From an uncultured Prevotella sp. (GTDB taxonomy: Bacteria; Bacteroidota; Bacteroidia; Bacteroidales; Bacteroidaceae): DNA of 6,650 nucleotides. Every line of letters begins with the position of its first letter. Within the stretch, counting starts at the first letter, position 1. The DNA is taken from the NCBI GenBank assembly GCA_934190685.1, contig CAKPTK010000114.1, positions 1 to 6,650 of the forward strand. Reading direction: 5' to 3'. A program made the position numbers and the translations under genes. The notes under the pieces are model-generated. The model did no database searches, was not told the DNA's origin, and worked only from the letters and a program-made list of their open reading frames with translations. Positions 1 to 5,864 of this stretch are shown piece by piece.

Positions 1-25
1 AAAGATAGTTCACCTTAACACCCAT
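1..25 (-). CDS. Possible 5' end of a gene leaving the left edge
   Basis: On the minus strand an ATG at 25-23 opens a frame that stays open to the window edge and reads M-G-V-K-V-N-Y-L. It lies about 30 bp downstream of a leftward -7 box (TACCTTTGC, 64-56), a leader length like those of other genes here. Eight codons are too few to recognise a family, and the true start could be further left. This is a tentative placement only. Confidence 0.3.
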
Positions 26-55
26 TAACCAAATATCCTAACTTGATTCCTGGGT

Positions 56-64
56 GCAAAGGTA
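56..64 (-). promoter_or_regulatory. Leftward Bacteroidales-type -7 box
   Basis: Read on the minus strand, positions 64-56 spell TACCTTTGC, matching the TAnnTTTG(C) -7 element used by the primary sigma factor of Bacteroidetes. The expected TTTG about 19 bp upstream is not clear (the region near 84-90 reads TTTTTCA). It would drive the gene leaving the left edge and lies back to back with the rightward promoter at 104-135. Confidence 0.5.
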
Positions 65-103
65 AAAGAAAGAAAGATAATGATGAAAAAGTGGTGCCAA
101 AAA

Positions 104-135
104 TTGCTTGTACAGAAGAATGTTCGTACATTTGC
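104..135 (+). promoter_or_regulatory. Promoter of the DUF308 gene
   Basis: The -7 box TACATTTGC is at 127-135, and a TTG at 104-106 lies 20 bp upstream of its TA, the usual Bacteroidetes -33/-7 layout. Transcription should begin about 5-10 bp after the -7 box, leaving a leader of roughly 40-45 nt before the ATG at 185. Because the promoter lies downstream of the ATGs at 80 and 83, those cannot be the start used from it. Confidence 0.75.
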
Positions 136-184
136 ACTGTGTGAGTGTAATACATACAACAATAGAACTAAAATATACAATAAA

Positions 185-808
185 ATGCGATTGTTTCAGA
201 GTTCCCCGTTCCGCGCCTTGTGCGCCATCGTCATAGGTGGTTTGTTGTCGGCTTATCCCACAGAGACCGCCAAGTGGGTTATCATCGTGATAGGCATCAT
301 CTTTTTTGTTTCCGGAGCCGTCAGCTGTGGCAGCTACCTTCACTACAAACTCCATGTCCTCGACACCGATGTGACTGTGAGCGACGCCGAGGGCAATGTG
401 CTGCGTCCTGCCGCTCCCATGTTCCCCATTGTGGGCATTGGAAGTCTTGTTTTCGGCCTGGTCCTCACCTTACTCCCCGACACTTTCCGCGACCTGTTGG
501 TCTACATCCTGTCCGTGGTGCTCATTCTTGGCGCCGTGCAGCAGTTGGTGGTGCTCGACCGTGCCCGTCGCATGGGTTCTCTGCCTTGGATGTTCTGGGT
601 GTGTCCGTCGTTGGTGCTTGTCGCTGGCGTGGTGGCCATCTGTCGCCCATCTTGGGCAGTGGCGCTGCCCATCTATCTTGTCGGCATCTCCATGATGCTC
701 TATGGCGTGGTCGAATTTATTAATTTCTTTAAGATACGCAAGTTGCGCAAAGCTCTCCAGCAACAGTCTGAGCCGGAGGAAGTACAGGAGGTGGAAGAAG
801 AAAAATGA
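185..808 (+). CDS. DUF308 / HdeD-like six-helix membrane protein
   Basis: This encodes a 207-residue integral inner-membrane protein. Six hydrophobic segments are visible, at about residues 11-25, 31-51, 80-98, 103-123, 135-153 and 157-181, in two sets of three. That is the architecture of the DUF308/HdeD family, whose E. coli member is linked to acid resistance; the biochemical role in Bacteroidales is unknown. A hydrophilic loop (about 52-78) separates segments 2 and 3. The C-terminus is first basic (KIRKLRK, 183-189) and then strongly acidic (EPEEVQEVEEEK), and is probably cytoplasmic. The frame is open from 80, but the promoter at 104-135 and the character of the extension (no hydrophobic start, many polar residues) point to ATG 185. 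It appears to be a single-gene unit closed by a terminator. Family assignment rests on topology and general resemblance, so the function should not be taken from HdeD. Confidence 0.75.
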   Translation: MRLFQSSPFRALCAIVIGGLLSAYPTETAKWVIIVIGIIFFVSGAVSCGSYLHYKLHVLDTDVTVSDAEGNVLRPAAPMFPIVGIGSLVFGLVLTLLPDTFRDLLVYILSVVLILGAVQQLVVLDRARRMGSLPWMFWVCPSLVLVAGVVAICRPSWAVALPIYLVGISMMLYGVVEFINFFKIRKLRKALQQQSEPEEVQEVEEEK

Positions 809-826
809 TTCTGTTCCTTCGATGAT

Positions 827-874
827 AGAATAGCCCAAGAAGCCAATACGTTTCTTGGGCTATTCTCATTTTAT
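827..874 (+). terminator. Rho-independent terminator of the DUF308 gene
   Basis: A 15-bp perfect stem pairs 827-841 with 852-866 around a 10-nt loop. It is followed by a short T-rich stretch (CATTTTAT). It begins 18 bp after the stop codon and isolates this gene from copA. Confidence 0.85.
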
Positions 875-918
875 AAACTTTATCCATAATTTCATAAAGA
901 GAGACAATGGAAAAAACT

Positions 919-927
919 TAACTTTGC
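919..927 (+). promoter_or_regulatory. -7 box of the copA-like gene
   Basis: TAACTTTGC matches TAnnTTTGC exactly and lies 25 bp upstream of the ATG at 953. No convincing TTTG is present 19-20 bp upstream (about 896-899 reads AAAG), so the -33 element is weak or absent. That would fit a promoter needing an activator, but no metal-regulator operator is recognisable. Confidence 0.65.
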
Positions 928-952
928 ACAAGAAAAGAAATAGATAGGAAAT

Positions 953-2872
953 ATGGAAACCAAGAAAACAAATATCCCAGTGCTCGGCATGGGATGCGCC
1001 GCCTGTTCGGCGCGAGTGGAGAAAACGCTGTGTGGCATAGACGGTGTGGTGTCGGCATCGGTCAGTCTGCCCGGACGTTCCGCCCTGGTGGAATACGACC
1101 CCAAGAAAACCTCGCTCGACGTCATGAAGCGGGAAGTGCAGGCTGCCGGCTATGACCTTGTGATTGACGATACCGAGAGCGTGGAGCGCATCGAACGGCG
1201 GTCCATGCGCCTGCTCCAGCGGAAGGTGGCTGGCTCATGGATTTTTGCCCTGCTGACCATGAGCGTCTGCATGGGGTGGGTGAGTGTAGGCGACGAGCGG
1301 GCTGCCAACCAGACCATGCTCATCCTTGCCCTGCTCAACATCGCTTGGTGCGGTCGACAGTTTTTTACCGTGGCATGGAGGCAACTGCTCCACCGATCGG
1401 CTTCGATGGACACCCTTGTGGCGTTGAGTGCCGGTGTGTCGTTCCTCTTCAGTGTGTTCAACACCTTTCGGGGCGACGCCTTCTGGGGCCGTTACGGCAT
1501 TGCCTCCAACACCTATTTCGACGCTTCGGTGATGATCATCACCTTCGTGCTCACCGGCCGTCTGCTTGAGGAACGCGCCAAACATTCCACAGCCTCCGCC
1601 ATCCGCGGACTCATGGCGCTCGCTCCGAAAACCGCCCGCCTCGTCACGGCTGACGGCCTTCTCGACGTGTCCATCGCTTCGCTTGAGAAAGGCGACGTCA
1701 TCGAGGTGCGCGAGGGCGACAGTATGCCTGTCGACGGCACGGTCTGCAGCGGTGAGGCTTATATAGATGAAAGCATGATTAGCGGCGAGCCTACTCCCGT
1801 GTGCCGACAGTCTGGCGACCGAGTGTTGGCTGGCACGATGACAAAGCGCGGAACTCTGCGTTTCCGTGCCGACAAGGTAGGGCGCGATACGGTGCTCTCG
1901 GGCATTATCCGTATGGTTCAGGAAGCCCAGGGCTCCAAGGCCCCTGTCCAGCGCACGGTCGACCGCATCGCCCTCGTTTTTGTCCCCGCAGTGGTCCTCG
2001 TGGCGGTGCTGACTCTCTGTCTTTGGCTTGCCTTTGGCGGCATGGTGGAGTTGCCCCGTGCCGTGGTGTCCGCCGTGTCGGTGCTTGTCATTGCCTGTCC
2101 CTGTGCCATGGGACTTGCCACTCCCACAGCCCTCATGGTGGCGATGGGCAAGGCTGCGCAGATGGGCGTGCTGGTCAAGGATGCCGTGGCGCTTGAGAAT
2201 CTGCGCCGTGTCGATGCACTCGTCATCGACAAGACCGGCACGCTGACCATTCCCAATCCGAACGTTGATTTCACACAGTCCGACCATCTCTCTTTCGGTG
2301 ACCGGGAGACTCTCAAACCTCATGCCCCAGAGGCCATGGAATGCTTGCGGAAGATGGGCATAGAAGTGTATCTGATGAGTGGCGACCGTGATGATGCTGT
2401 CGGTTATTGGGCAGAGAAGGCTGGCATCAAACACTATCGCAGCCAGGTGCTTCCGCAGGACAAGGAAGACCTTGTTCGCCGCTTGCAGTCCGAGGGCCAT
2501 CATGTGGCGATGGTCGGCGACGGCATCAACGACTCCCAGGCATTGGCGCTTGCCGATGTCAGCGTGGCGATGGGCGGTGGCACCGACATTGCCATGGATG
2601 TGGCGCAGGTGACCTTGATGGGCAGCGACTTGCGCCGTATTGCCGACGCCGTGCGCTTGTCCCACCGCACGGTGGGCATGATTCGTCAGAATCTTTTCTG
2701 GGCTTTTGTCTACAATCTCGTCTGCATTCCTTTGGCGGCAGGTTTGCCCGCCGTTTTCGGGTGTGACTTCCAAATCACACCGATGTGGGGCAGCGCGTTG
2801 ATGGCCATGTCGAGCGTGAGCGTGGTGCTCAACAGTCTCCGCTTGAAGCGCACGTCGCTCTCCATCCGGTAA
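953..2872 (+). CDS. copA: CopA-like Cu(I) P1B-type ATPase lacking the N-domain
   Basis: This is a 639-residue inner-membrane P-type ATPase of the Cu(I)-export (P1B-1) class. An N-terminal HMA metal-binding domain (about 6-72) has GMGCAAC with C15 and C18. Two extra helices (about 93-111, 119-140) precede helices at about 151-170 and 187-206. The actuator domain (about 215-330) carries SGE at 277-279. The CPC ion site is 382-384, the phosphorylated Asp is D426 in DKTGT, and P-domain motifs are SGD 476-478, K504 and GDGIND 522-527. YN 587-588 and M617/S621 complete the Cu(I) signature in the last two helices. The oddity is that DKTGTLT is followed after only about 18 residues by the P-domain segment ETLKPHAPEA (452-461). 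The ATP-binding N-domain with its SEHP and GxG motifs, about 100 residues, is absent. Relatives with one HMA domain are usually about 735-750 residues. The frame is intact with no sign of decay. Membership of the family is secure; active copper export with ATP is not. Confidence 0.9.
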   Translation: METKKTNIPVLGMGCAACSARVEKTLCGIDGVVSASVSLPGRSALVEYDPKKTSLDVMKREVQAAGYDLVIDDTESVERIERRSMRLLQRKVAGSWIFALLTMSVCMGWVSVGDERAANQTMLILALLNIAWCGRQFFTVAWRQLLHRSASMDTLVALSAGVSFLFSVFNTFRGDAFWGRYGIASNTYFDASVMIITFVLTGRLLEERAKHSTASAIRGLMALAPKTARLVTADGLLDVSIASLEKGDVIEVREGDSMPVDGTVCSGEAYIDESMISGEPTPVCRQSGDRVLAGTMTKRGTLRFRADKVGRDTVLSGIIRMVQEAQGSKAPVQRTVDRIALVFVPAVVLVAVLTLCLWLAFGGMVELPRAVVSAVSVLVIACPCAMGLATPTALMVAMGKAAQMGVLVKDAVALENLRRVDALVIDKTGTLTIPNPNVDFTQSDHLSFGDRETLKPHAPEAMECLRKMGIEVYLMSGDRDDAVGYWAEKAGIKHYRSQVLPQDKEDLVRRLQSEGHHVAMVGDGINDSQALALADVSVAMGGGTDIAMDVAQVTLMGSDLRRIADAVRLSHRTVGMIRQNLFWAFVYNLVCIPLAAGLPAVFGCDFQITPMWGSALMAMSSVSVVLNSLRLKRTSLSIR

Positions 2873-2887
2873 ACGTGAAAAACAAAA

Positions 2888-2930
2888 AAACAACCCTTGG
2901 AACGTTGCAATAGCGTTTCAAGGGTTGTTT
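2888..2930. terminator. Bidirectional terminator between copA and the barrel gene
   Basis: A 17-bp stem (2888-2904 with 2914-2930, containing one G-T pair) closes a 9-nt loop. It ends in TTT on the plus strand and is preceded by a run of A (2884-2890), which becomes a U tract for leftward transcripts. It lies between the stop of copA (2872) and the stop of the convergent gene (2939) and can serve both. Confidence 0.85.
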
Positions 2931-2938
2931 CATTCTCC

Positions 2939-3718
2939 TTATTGGAATCCGCCTTCGGGTGGCATGTTGTCCCAAGTGTGGAAACCGCGGTAGACGGGTT
3001 GGCGGCTGCCTTCCACGTTGATTTGTATACTGAAACTGGGACTGAAGTTGTATCTCACGGCAGCACCAATGCGGTCGCCACCATGGCTGAGATCGTAGAG
3101 CGGATAGGGTAGGGCGGAAGTTTTGCCCACCAAACTTTTCTGGGCATAGATGTAACCTTCCCAGTGGTCGTCAAATTTATAGCCGAGCACGGCACTCAGA
3201 CCTGCTTGCCGGCAGGAGTAGCGTCCCCAGTCCATGTTGTTCAGCCATCCGCCCACGGCGAGCGAGAGCTTGTTGGTTAGCGGCACGGCATACATCATCG
3301 AGAGATTCTGGGCGAAGCCGGCACCGCTCAGACCGCCCCGTCCGAAAGTCGTCATGACCGAGGCTCCGAGACTGACGTTGAGGCCCGGATGCAAGTCCCA
3401 GTTCTGATAGCCGCCCCACCATGAGTAAGGATAGCGTGCGACAGGCATCACCTGTCCGTTTTGGTTGACGCTCGGCAGATGGAGTGTGCGTATGGTGTCG
3501 GGCGCCGCCTCCTGTCGTGTCACCGGTGCCGGTGCGGGGATTGGCTCGCCGTCGTGGAGAGGTGTGGCGAGGAACCCGTCGTCCTCCGCATAGGTGGTCA
3601 ACGGGCGTGGCGTGGCGGTCAACTTATTGTTGCCGGGCAGCCGTCCGGTGGTCTTTTCCTGGGCCTTGAGAGGCAGCACGGCGAGCACCGCCAACAGAAG
3701 GAATAAATGTCTTTTCAT
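2939..3718 (-). CDS. Small outer-membrane beta-barrel-like protein, function unknown
   Basis: This encodes a 259-residue exported protein. The signal peptide is clear: MKRH, a hydrophobic core (5-17), then LKAQ, with probable cleavage at A19/Q20 or Q20/E21. A low-complexity polar and proline-rich stretch (about 21-95, including PIPAPAPV at 59-66) follows. From about 96 there are repeated alternating polar/hydrophobic segments typical of antiparallel membrane strands, for example about 112-124, 136-145, 150-160, 171-181, 185-195, 215-225 and 228-238, with many G, Y and W residues. An outer-membrane barrel or barrel-like fold is inferred; no named family is recognised. The ATG at 3718 is chosen because the signal peptide starts there. 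The in-frame ATG at 3778 lies inside the promoter's -33 element. The gene is divergent from the secreted-protein/TPR operon, which suggests but does not prove a shared envelope role. Confidence 0.75.
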   Translation of the reverse strand: MKRHLFLLLAVLAVLPLKAQEKTTGRLPGNNKLTATPRPLTTYAEDDGFLATPLHDGEPIPAPAPVTRQEAAPDTIRTLHLPSVNQNGQVMPVARYPYSWWGGYQNWDLHPGLNVSLGASVMTTFGRGGLSGAGFAQNLSMMYAVPLTNKLSLAVGGWLNNMDWGRYSCRQAGLSAVLGYKFDDHWEGYIYAQKSLVGKTSALPYPLYDLSHGGDRIGAAVRYNFSPSFSIQINVEGSRQPVYRGFHTWDNMPPEGGFQ

Positions 3719-3748
3719 ATGAAAGTCCTTTCCTGAATGTATCTTTTG

Positions 3749-3779
3749 CAAAGATAATGCCAATCGGGCAAAGGACAAA
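3749..3779 (-). promoter_or_regulatory. Promoter of the barrel gene (full consensus)
   Basis: Read on the minus strand, TTTG (3779-3776) is followed by exactly 19 bp and then TATCTTTG (3756-3749). This is a perfect TTTG-N19-TAnnTTTG Bacteroidetes promoter. Transcription would start near 3742, giving a leader of about 25 nt to the ATG at 3718. Confidence 0.85.
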
Positions 3780-3841
3780 CATTATTCATTCTTTTTAAGC
3801 CTTGATGAACAATGTTTACCTAAAAATCCCTCACGGATGAG

Positions 3842-3888
3842 AATTTAGACTAAAGGAAATTGCAGTTACCGACTTTTTTGTCTAAATT
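3842..3888. repeat. 9-bp inverted repeat overlapping a -7 box; possible operator
   Basis: AATTTAGAC (3842-3850) is repeated inverted as GTCTAAATT (3880-3888), with 29 bp between. The left arm is itself part of a short palindrome, TTTAGACTAAA (3844-3854). The right arm overlaps the -7 box of the rightward promoter. A bound regulator would block that promoter, but no regulator gene is present and the arms are AT-rich enough for chance to be possible. Confidence 0.35.
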
Positions 3889-3891
3889 TGC
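3860..3891 (+). promoter_or_regulatory. Promoter of the secreted-protein/TPR operon
   Basis: TTG (3860-3862) is followed after 20 bp by TAAATTTGC (3883-3891), a good Bacteroidetes promoter. The expected transcription start is near 3897, giving a leader of about 25-30 nt to the ATG at 3924. The promoter is divergent from that of the barrel gene, whose -33 element lies about 80 bp away. Confidence 0.8.
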
Positions 3892-3923
3892 ATTCCATCA
3901 ACAAACAGAAAAACATCAAGCCT

Positions 3924-4502
3924 ATGAAACGAACATACATATTGCTGGCAGCAGTCCTTCTGTGTGGCGGTGCGGTGCGGGCACAGTCAGACGCCTCCTC
4001 GCAGGACGGAAGCGTGGCACGGAAAATGGCCAAGTTCTGGCAACAGGTGAAAGACGAAGTGACCTACACCGCCGACGGACTCTTCTCCAAGAAGGGCAAC
4101 TACAAGGTGCTCGTAGACGGCAGCTACTACATGCCCGTTTACGACACAAACCTCTACAAGGGCAAGGACGGACGGGAGATGCGCGACGCATGCGGCACCC
4201 AGTTGCTCCGCAAGTATCCCTCGGCGGAAATCGTAACTTGCGTCATTCCACAGACCGACTGGCTGACGGAAACCGAGGAGAGTGGCGGCAAGGTGGAGGG
4301 CTACAAGCAGACTCTGTACTGCTATGTGGTTGCCAAGGACGGATCGGAAGGATACATCAACCAGCGCTACATTTTCGTCAGGACACGCAAGGTGGGGCAG
4401 GACTATGTGAAAGACTCTTCCTGCTGGGCAAAGCTCCAGGACACGAGCGTGATGACCAACGATGTATATAATAAGGTGAAAAAACAAAAGAAAAAGAAAT
4501 GA
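3924..4502 (+). CDS. Secreted protein of unknown function, first gene of operon
   Basis: This encodes a 192-residue exported protein. MKRT, a hydrophobic core (5-18) and VRAQ give a signal peptide with likely cleavage after A20. No lipobox is formed around C14 (the preceding residues are LL), so a soluble periplasmic or surface protein of about 172 residues is expected. The mature part has four cysteines (C90, C106, C133, C167), an even number that allows two disulfides, and many aromatic residues in the middle (YYMPVY 68-73). It ends in a lysine-rich tail (KVKKQKKKK, 184-192). I recognise no family. The ATG at 3924 is preferred because it opens the signal peptide; the in-frame ATG at 3888 lies within the -7 box. 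The stop codon overlaps the start of the TPR gene by ATGA (4499-4502), indicating translational coupling and a functional link. Confidence 0.8.
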   Translation: MKRTYILLAAVLLCGGAVRAQSDASSQDGSVARKMAKFWQQVKDEVTYTADGLFSKKGNYKVLVDGSYYMPVYDTNLYKGKDGREMRDACGTQLLRKYPSAEIVTCVIPQTDWLTETEESGGKVEGYKQTLYCYVVAKDGSEGYINQRYIFVRTRKVGQDYVKDSSCWAKLQDTSVMTNDVYNKVKKQKKKK

Positions 4503-5377
4503 ACATATTCAAAAAGCTCTTCGGAGGCAAGAGCGAACAACCTGAGGCTTCTCAGGAAAACAACGGGGAGAAGGATTTCGACGTGCTGAAATACGACGGT
4601 GTGCGCGCCATGCGCACCCATCAGTTGGACTACGCCGCCAAGTGCTTCACTCATGCCCTCGACATCAAGGACGACCTTGAGACGCGTGACTATCTCTCAC
4701 AGGTCTATGTGGGACTGAACAATCTGCCCGACGCCTACGAGCAGTTGCGGCAAATCGGCGAGGCGTGTCCCGACAACATCCAGGTGTTCATCCGCATGGC
4801 GCGTGTGGCCTATATGATGGAGGACTACAAAGCCATGGGAGAGGCGACGGAGAAGGCGATGCTCATCGACCGGGACAATGCCGAGGTGAACTATCTCTAT
4901 GCCCAGTCGTGCGACGGCATGGGCGACGGGGTCAACGCCATCGCCCTGCTCACCAAGGCCATCTCCCTCGATGGAAACTATGTGGAGGCCTATCTGCTGC
5001 GCGGTGCTGTGCTGCTGAAGATGGGCGACAAGAAGGGCGCCTCTGAAGACGCTGACGCTGCAGTCAAGTTGGCGGCAGACAACGAGGACGCCCTGCTCTT
5101 GAAGGCGAGGGTGGAAAATGCCTTGGGCGAGAAAGACAGCGCCCTCTCGTGGTATGGCAAAGTCATCGATGCCAACCCCTTCCGTCTGGAGGCCTACAAG
5201 GAGCGTGGAGCCATCCACTACGAGCGCGGCGAGACACAGGCGGCGTCGGACGACATGAAGAAGGTGCTCGAGCTGGAGCCCGAGAAGACCGCTGACGTGA
5301 CCGGTGACTTCTCCGCCGAGGGCATCGAGGACAAAATCAACCGGAAATACAAGGAGATGAACCCCTACGGCTTCTGA
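4499..5377 (+). CDS. Cytoplasmic TPR-repeat protein
   Basis: This encodes a 292-residue protein with no signal peptide or membrane helix. After a short N-terminus that may form an amphipathic helix (MNIFKKLFGGK) and a polar linker (12-26), about seven consecutive 34-residue TPR units run from about residue 28 to 262. They show the usual small and aromatic positions, for example A47/F50/A53, A79/L83, A116/A120, A147/L151/A154, A181/A185/A188 and A249/V256. The tail (263-292) is charged and ends in MNPYGF. TPR arrays bind partner proteins and have no enzymatic activity themselves; the partner here is not identifiable. The gene starts inside the stop codon of the upstream secreted-protein gene, so expression is probably coupled to it. 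Because the two products should lie on opposite sides of the inner membrane, direct contact is unlikely unless the secreted protein is bound before export. Confidence 0.85.
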   Translation: MNIFKKLFGGKSEQPEASQENNGEKDFDVLKYDGVRAMRTHQLDYAAKCFTHALDIKDDLETRDYLSQVYVGLNNLPDAYEQLRQIGEACPDNIQVFIRMARVAYMMEDYKAMGEATEKAMLIDRDNAEVNYLYAQSCDGMGDGVNAIALLTKAISLDGNYVEAYLLRGAVLLKMGDKKGASEDADAAVKLAADNEDALLLKARVENALGEKDSALSWYGKVIDANPFRLEAYKERGAIHYERGETQAASDDMKKVLELEPEKTADVTGDFSAEGIEDKINRKYKEMNPYGF

Positions 5378-5395
5378 CCGTTTGGATAAAACAAC

Positions 5396-5441
5396 AACTC
5401 CCGCCATGCATTCATCAAGCATGGCGGGAGTTTTGTTTTTT
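5396..5441. terminator. Strong terminator between the TPR operon and ridA
   Basis: A 14-bp perfect, GC-rich stem pairs 5396-5409 with 5419-5432 around a 9-nt loop. It is followed by TTTTGTTTTTT on the plus strand. The left flank (AAAACAAC) provides a weaker U-rich tail for leftward transcripts, so it can also end the ilvA-ridA message, which stops coding at 5465. Confidence 0.9.
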
Positions 5442-5464
5442 GTCGGCCGTTTGCCGTGGGGAGC

Positions 5465-5839
5465 TTATAACTCTGCCACGCACTCGATTTCTACCAGGGC
5501 GCCTTTGGGCAAATCCTTGACAGCCACTGCCGAACGGGCGGGGTAGGGCTGCTGGAAGAACTCGGCGTATACCTCGTTCATGGCGGCGAAATTGCCCATG
5601 TCTGAGAGGAACACAGTGGTCTTCACCACCTTGGTCAGGTCGGTGCCGGCCTCCTTAAGGATGGCCTGCACGTTGGTGAGCGACTGGCGTGTCTGTCCCT
5701 TGATGCCGCCCTCGGCAAACTCGCCTGTAGCTGGGTCTACGGGAATCTGACCTGATGCGAACAACATGTTGCCTACTTTGATTGCCTGGCTGTAAGGACC
5801 GATAGCCTTAGGAGCCTTTTCTGTGTGGATTGCTTCCAT
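5465..5839 (-). CDS. ridA: RidA family enamine/imine deaminase
   Basis: This encodes a 124-residue cytosolic protein covering the whole RidA (YjgF/YER057c/UK114) fold at normal length. Members are homotrimers that hydrolyse reactive 2-aminoacrylate and 2-aminocrotonate (and their imine forms) to pyruvate or 2-oxobutanoate and ammonia. This protects PLP enzymes from damage. Visible family features are GPYSQA (14-19, with the active-site Tyr Y16), ASGQIP (28-33), the catalytic Arg in PARSAV (R102), and E117, at the expected spacing of 15 residues from the Arg. The gene follows ilvA by 25 bp on the same strand. The gap is AT-rich with no terminator or recognisable promoter, so they are probably co-transcribed. 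This fits the chemistry, since IlvA generates the compound RidA removes. Confidence 0.95.
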   Translation of the reverse strand: MEAIHTEKAPKAIGPYSQAIKVGNMLFASGQIPVDPATGEFAEGGIKGQTRQSLTNVQAILKEAGTDLTKVVKTTVFLSDMGNFAAMNEVYAEFFQQPYPARSAVAVKDLPKGALVEIECVAEL

Positions 5840-5864
5840 TGTTTTTCTGTTTTTATGAATTTGA

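Noticed and set aside
1235..2893. 552-codon open frame on the minus strand opposite copA
   Set aside because: The plus-strand frame has all P-type ATPase motifs. The antisense product is rich in His, Arg and Gln with no recognisable domain, as expected from the GC-rich third positions of the real gene.
3461..3706. Plus-strand open frames opposite the barrel gene
   Set aside because: They overlap a gene with a clear signal peptide and promoter, and their translations are Arg/Trp/Cys-rich without any domain.
3830..3845. Small palindrome CTCACGGATGAG near 3831-3842
   Set aside because: Only four base pairs with a four-base loop and no T tract; too weak for a terminator or operator call.
3924..3990. 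Lipoprotein signal in the secreted protein because of C14
   Set aside because: The residues before C14 are V-L-L, which do not fit a lipobox (a small residue is needed at -1), whereas a standard cleavage site follows at A20.
4697..5422. 241-codon minus-strand open frame opposite the TPR gene
   Set aside because: It lies across the TPR coding sequence and a strong terminator, has no promoter, and its translation shows no domain. It is a composition shadow.
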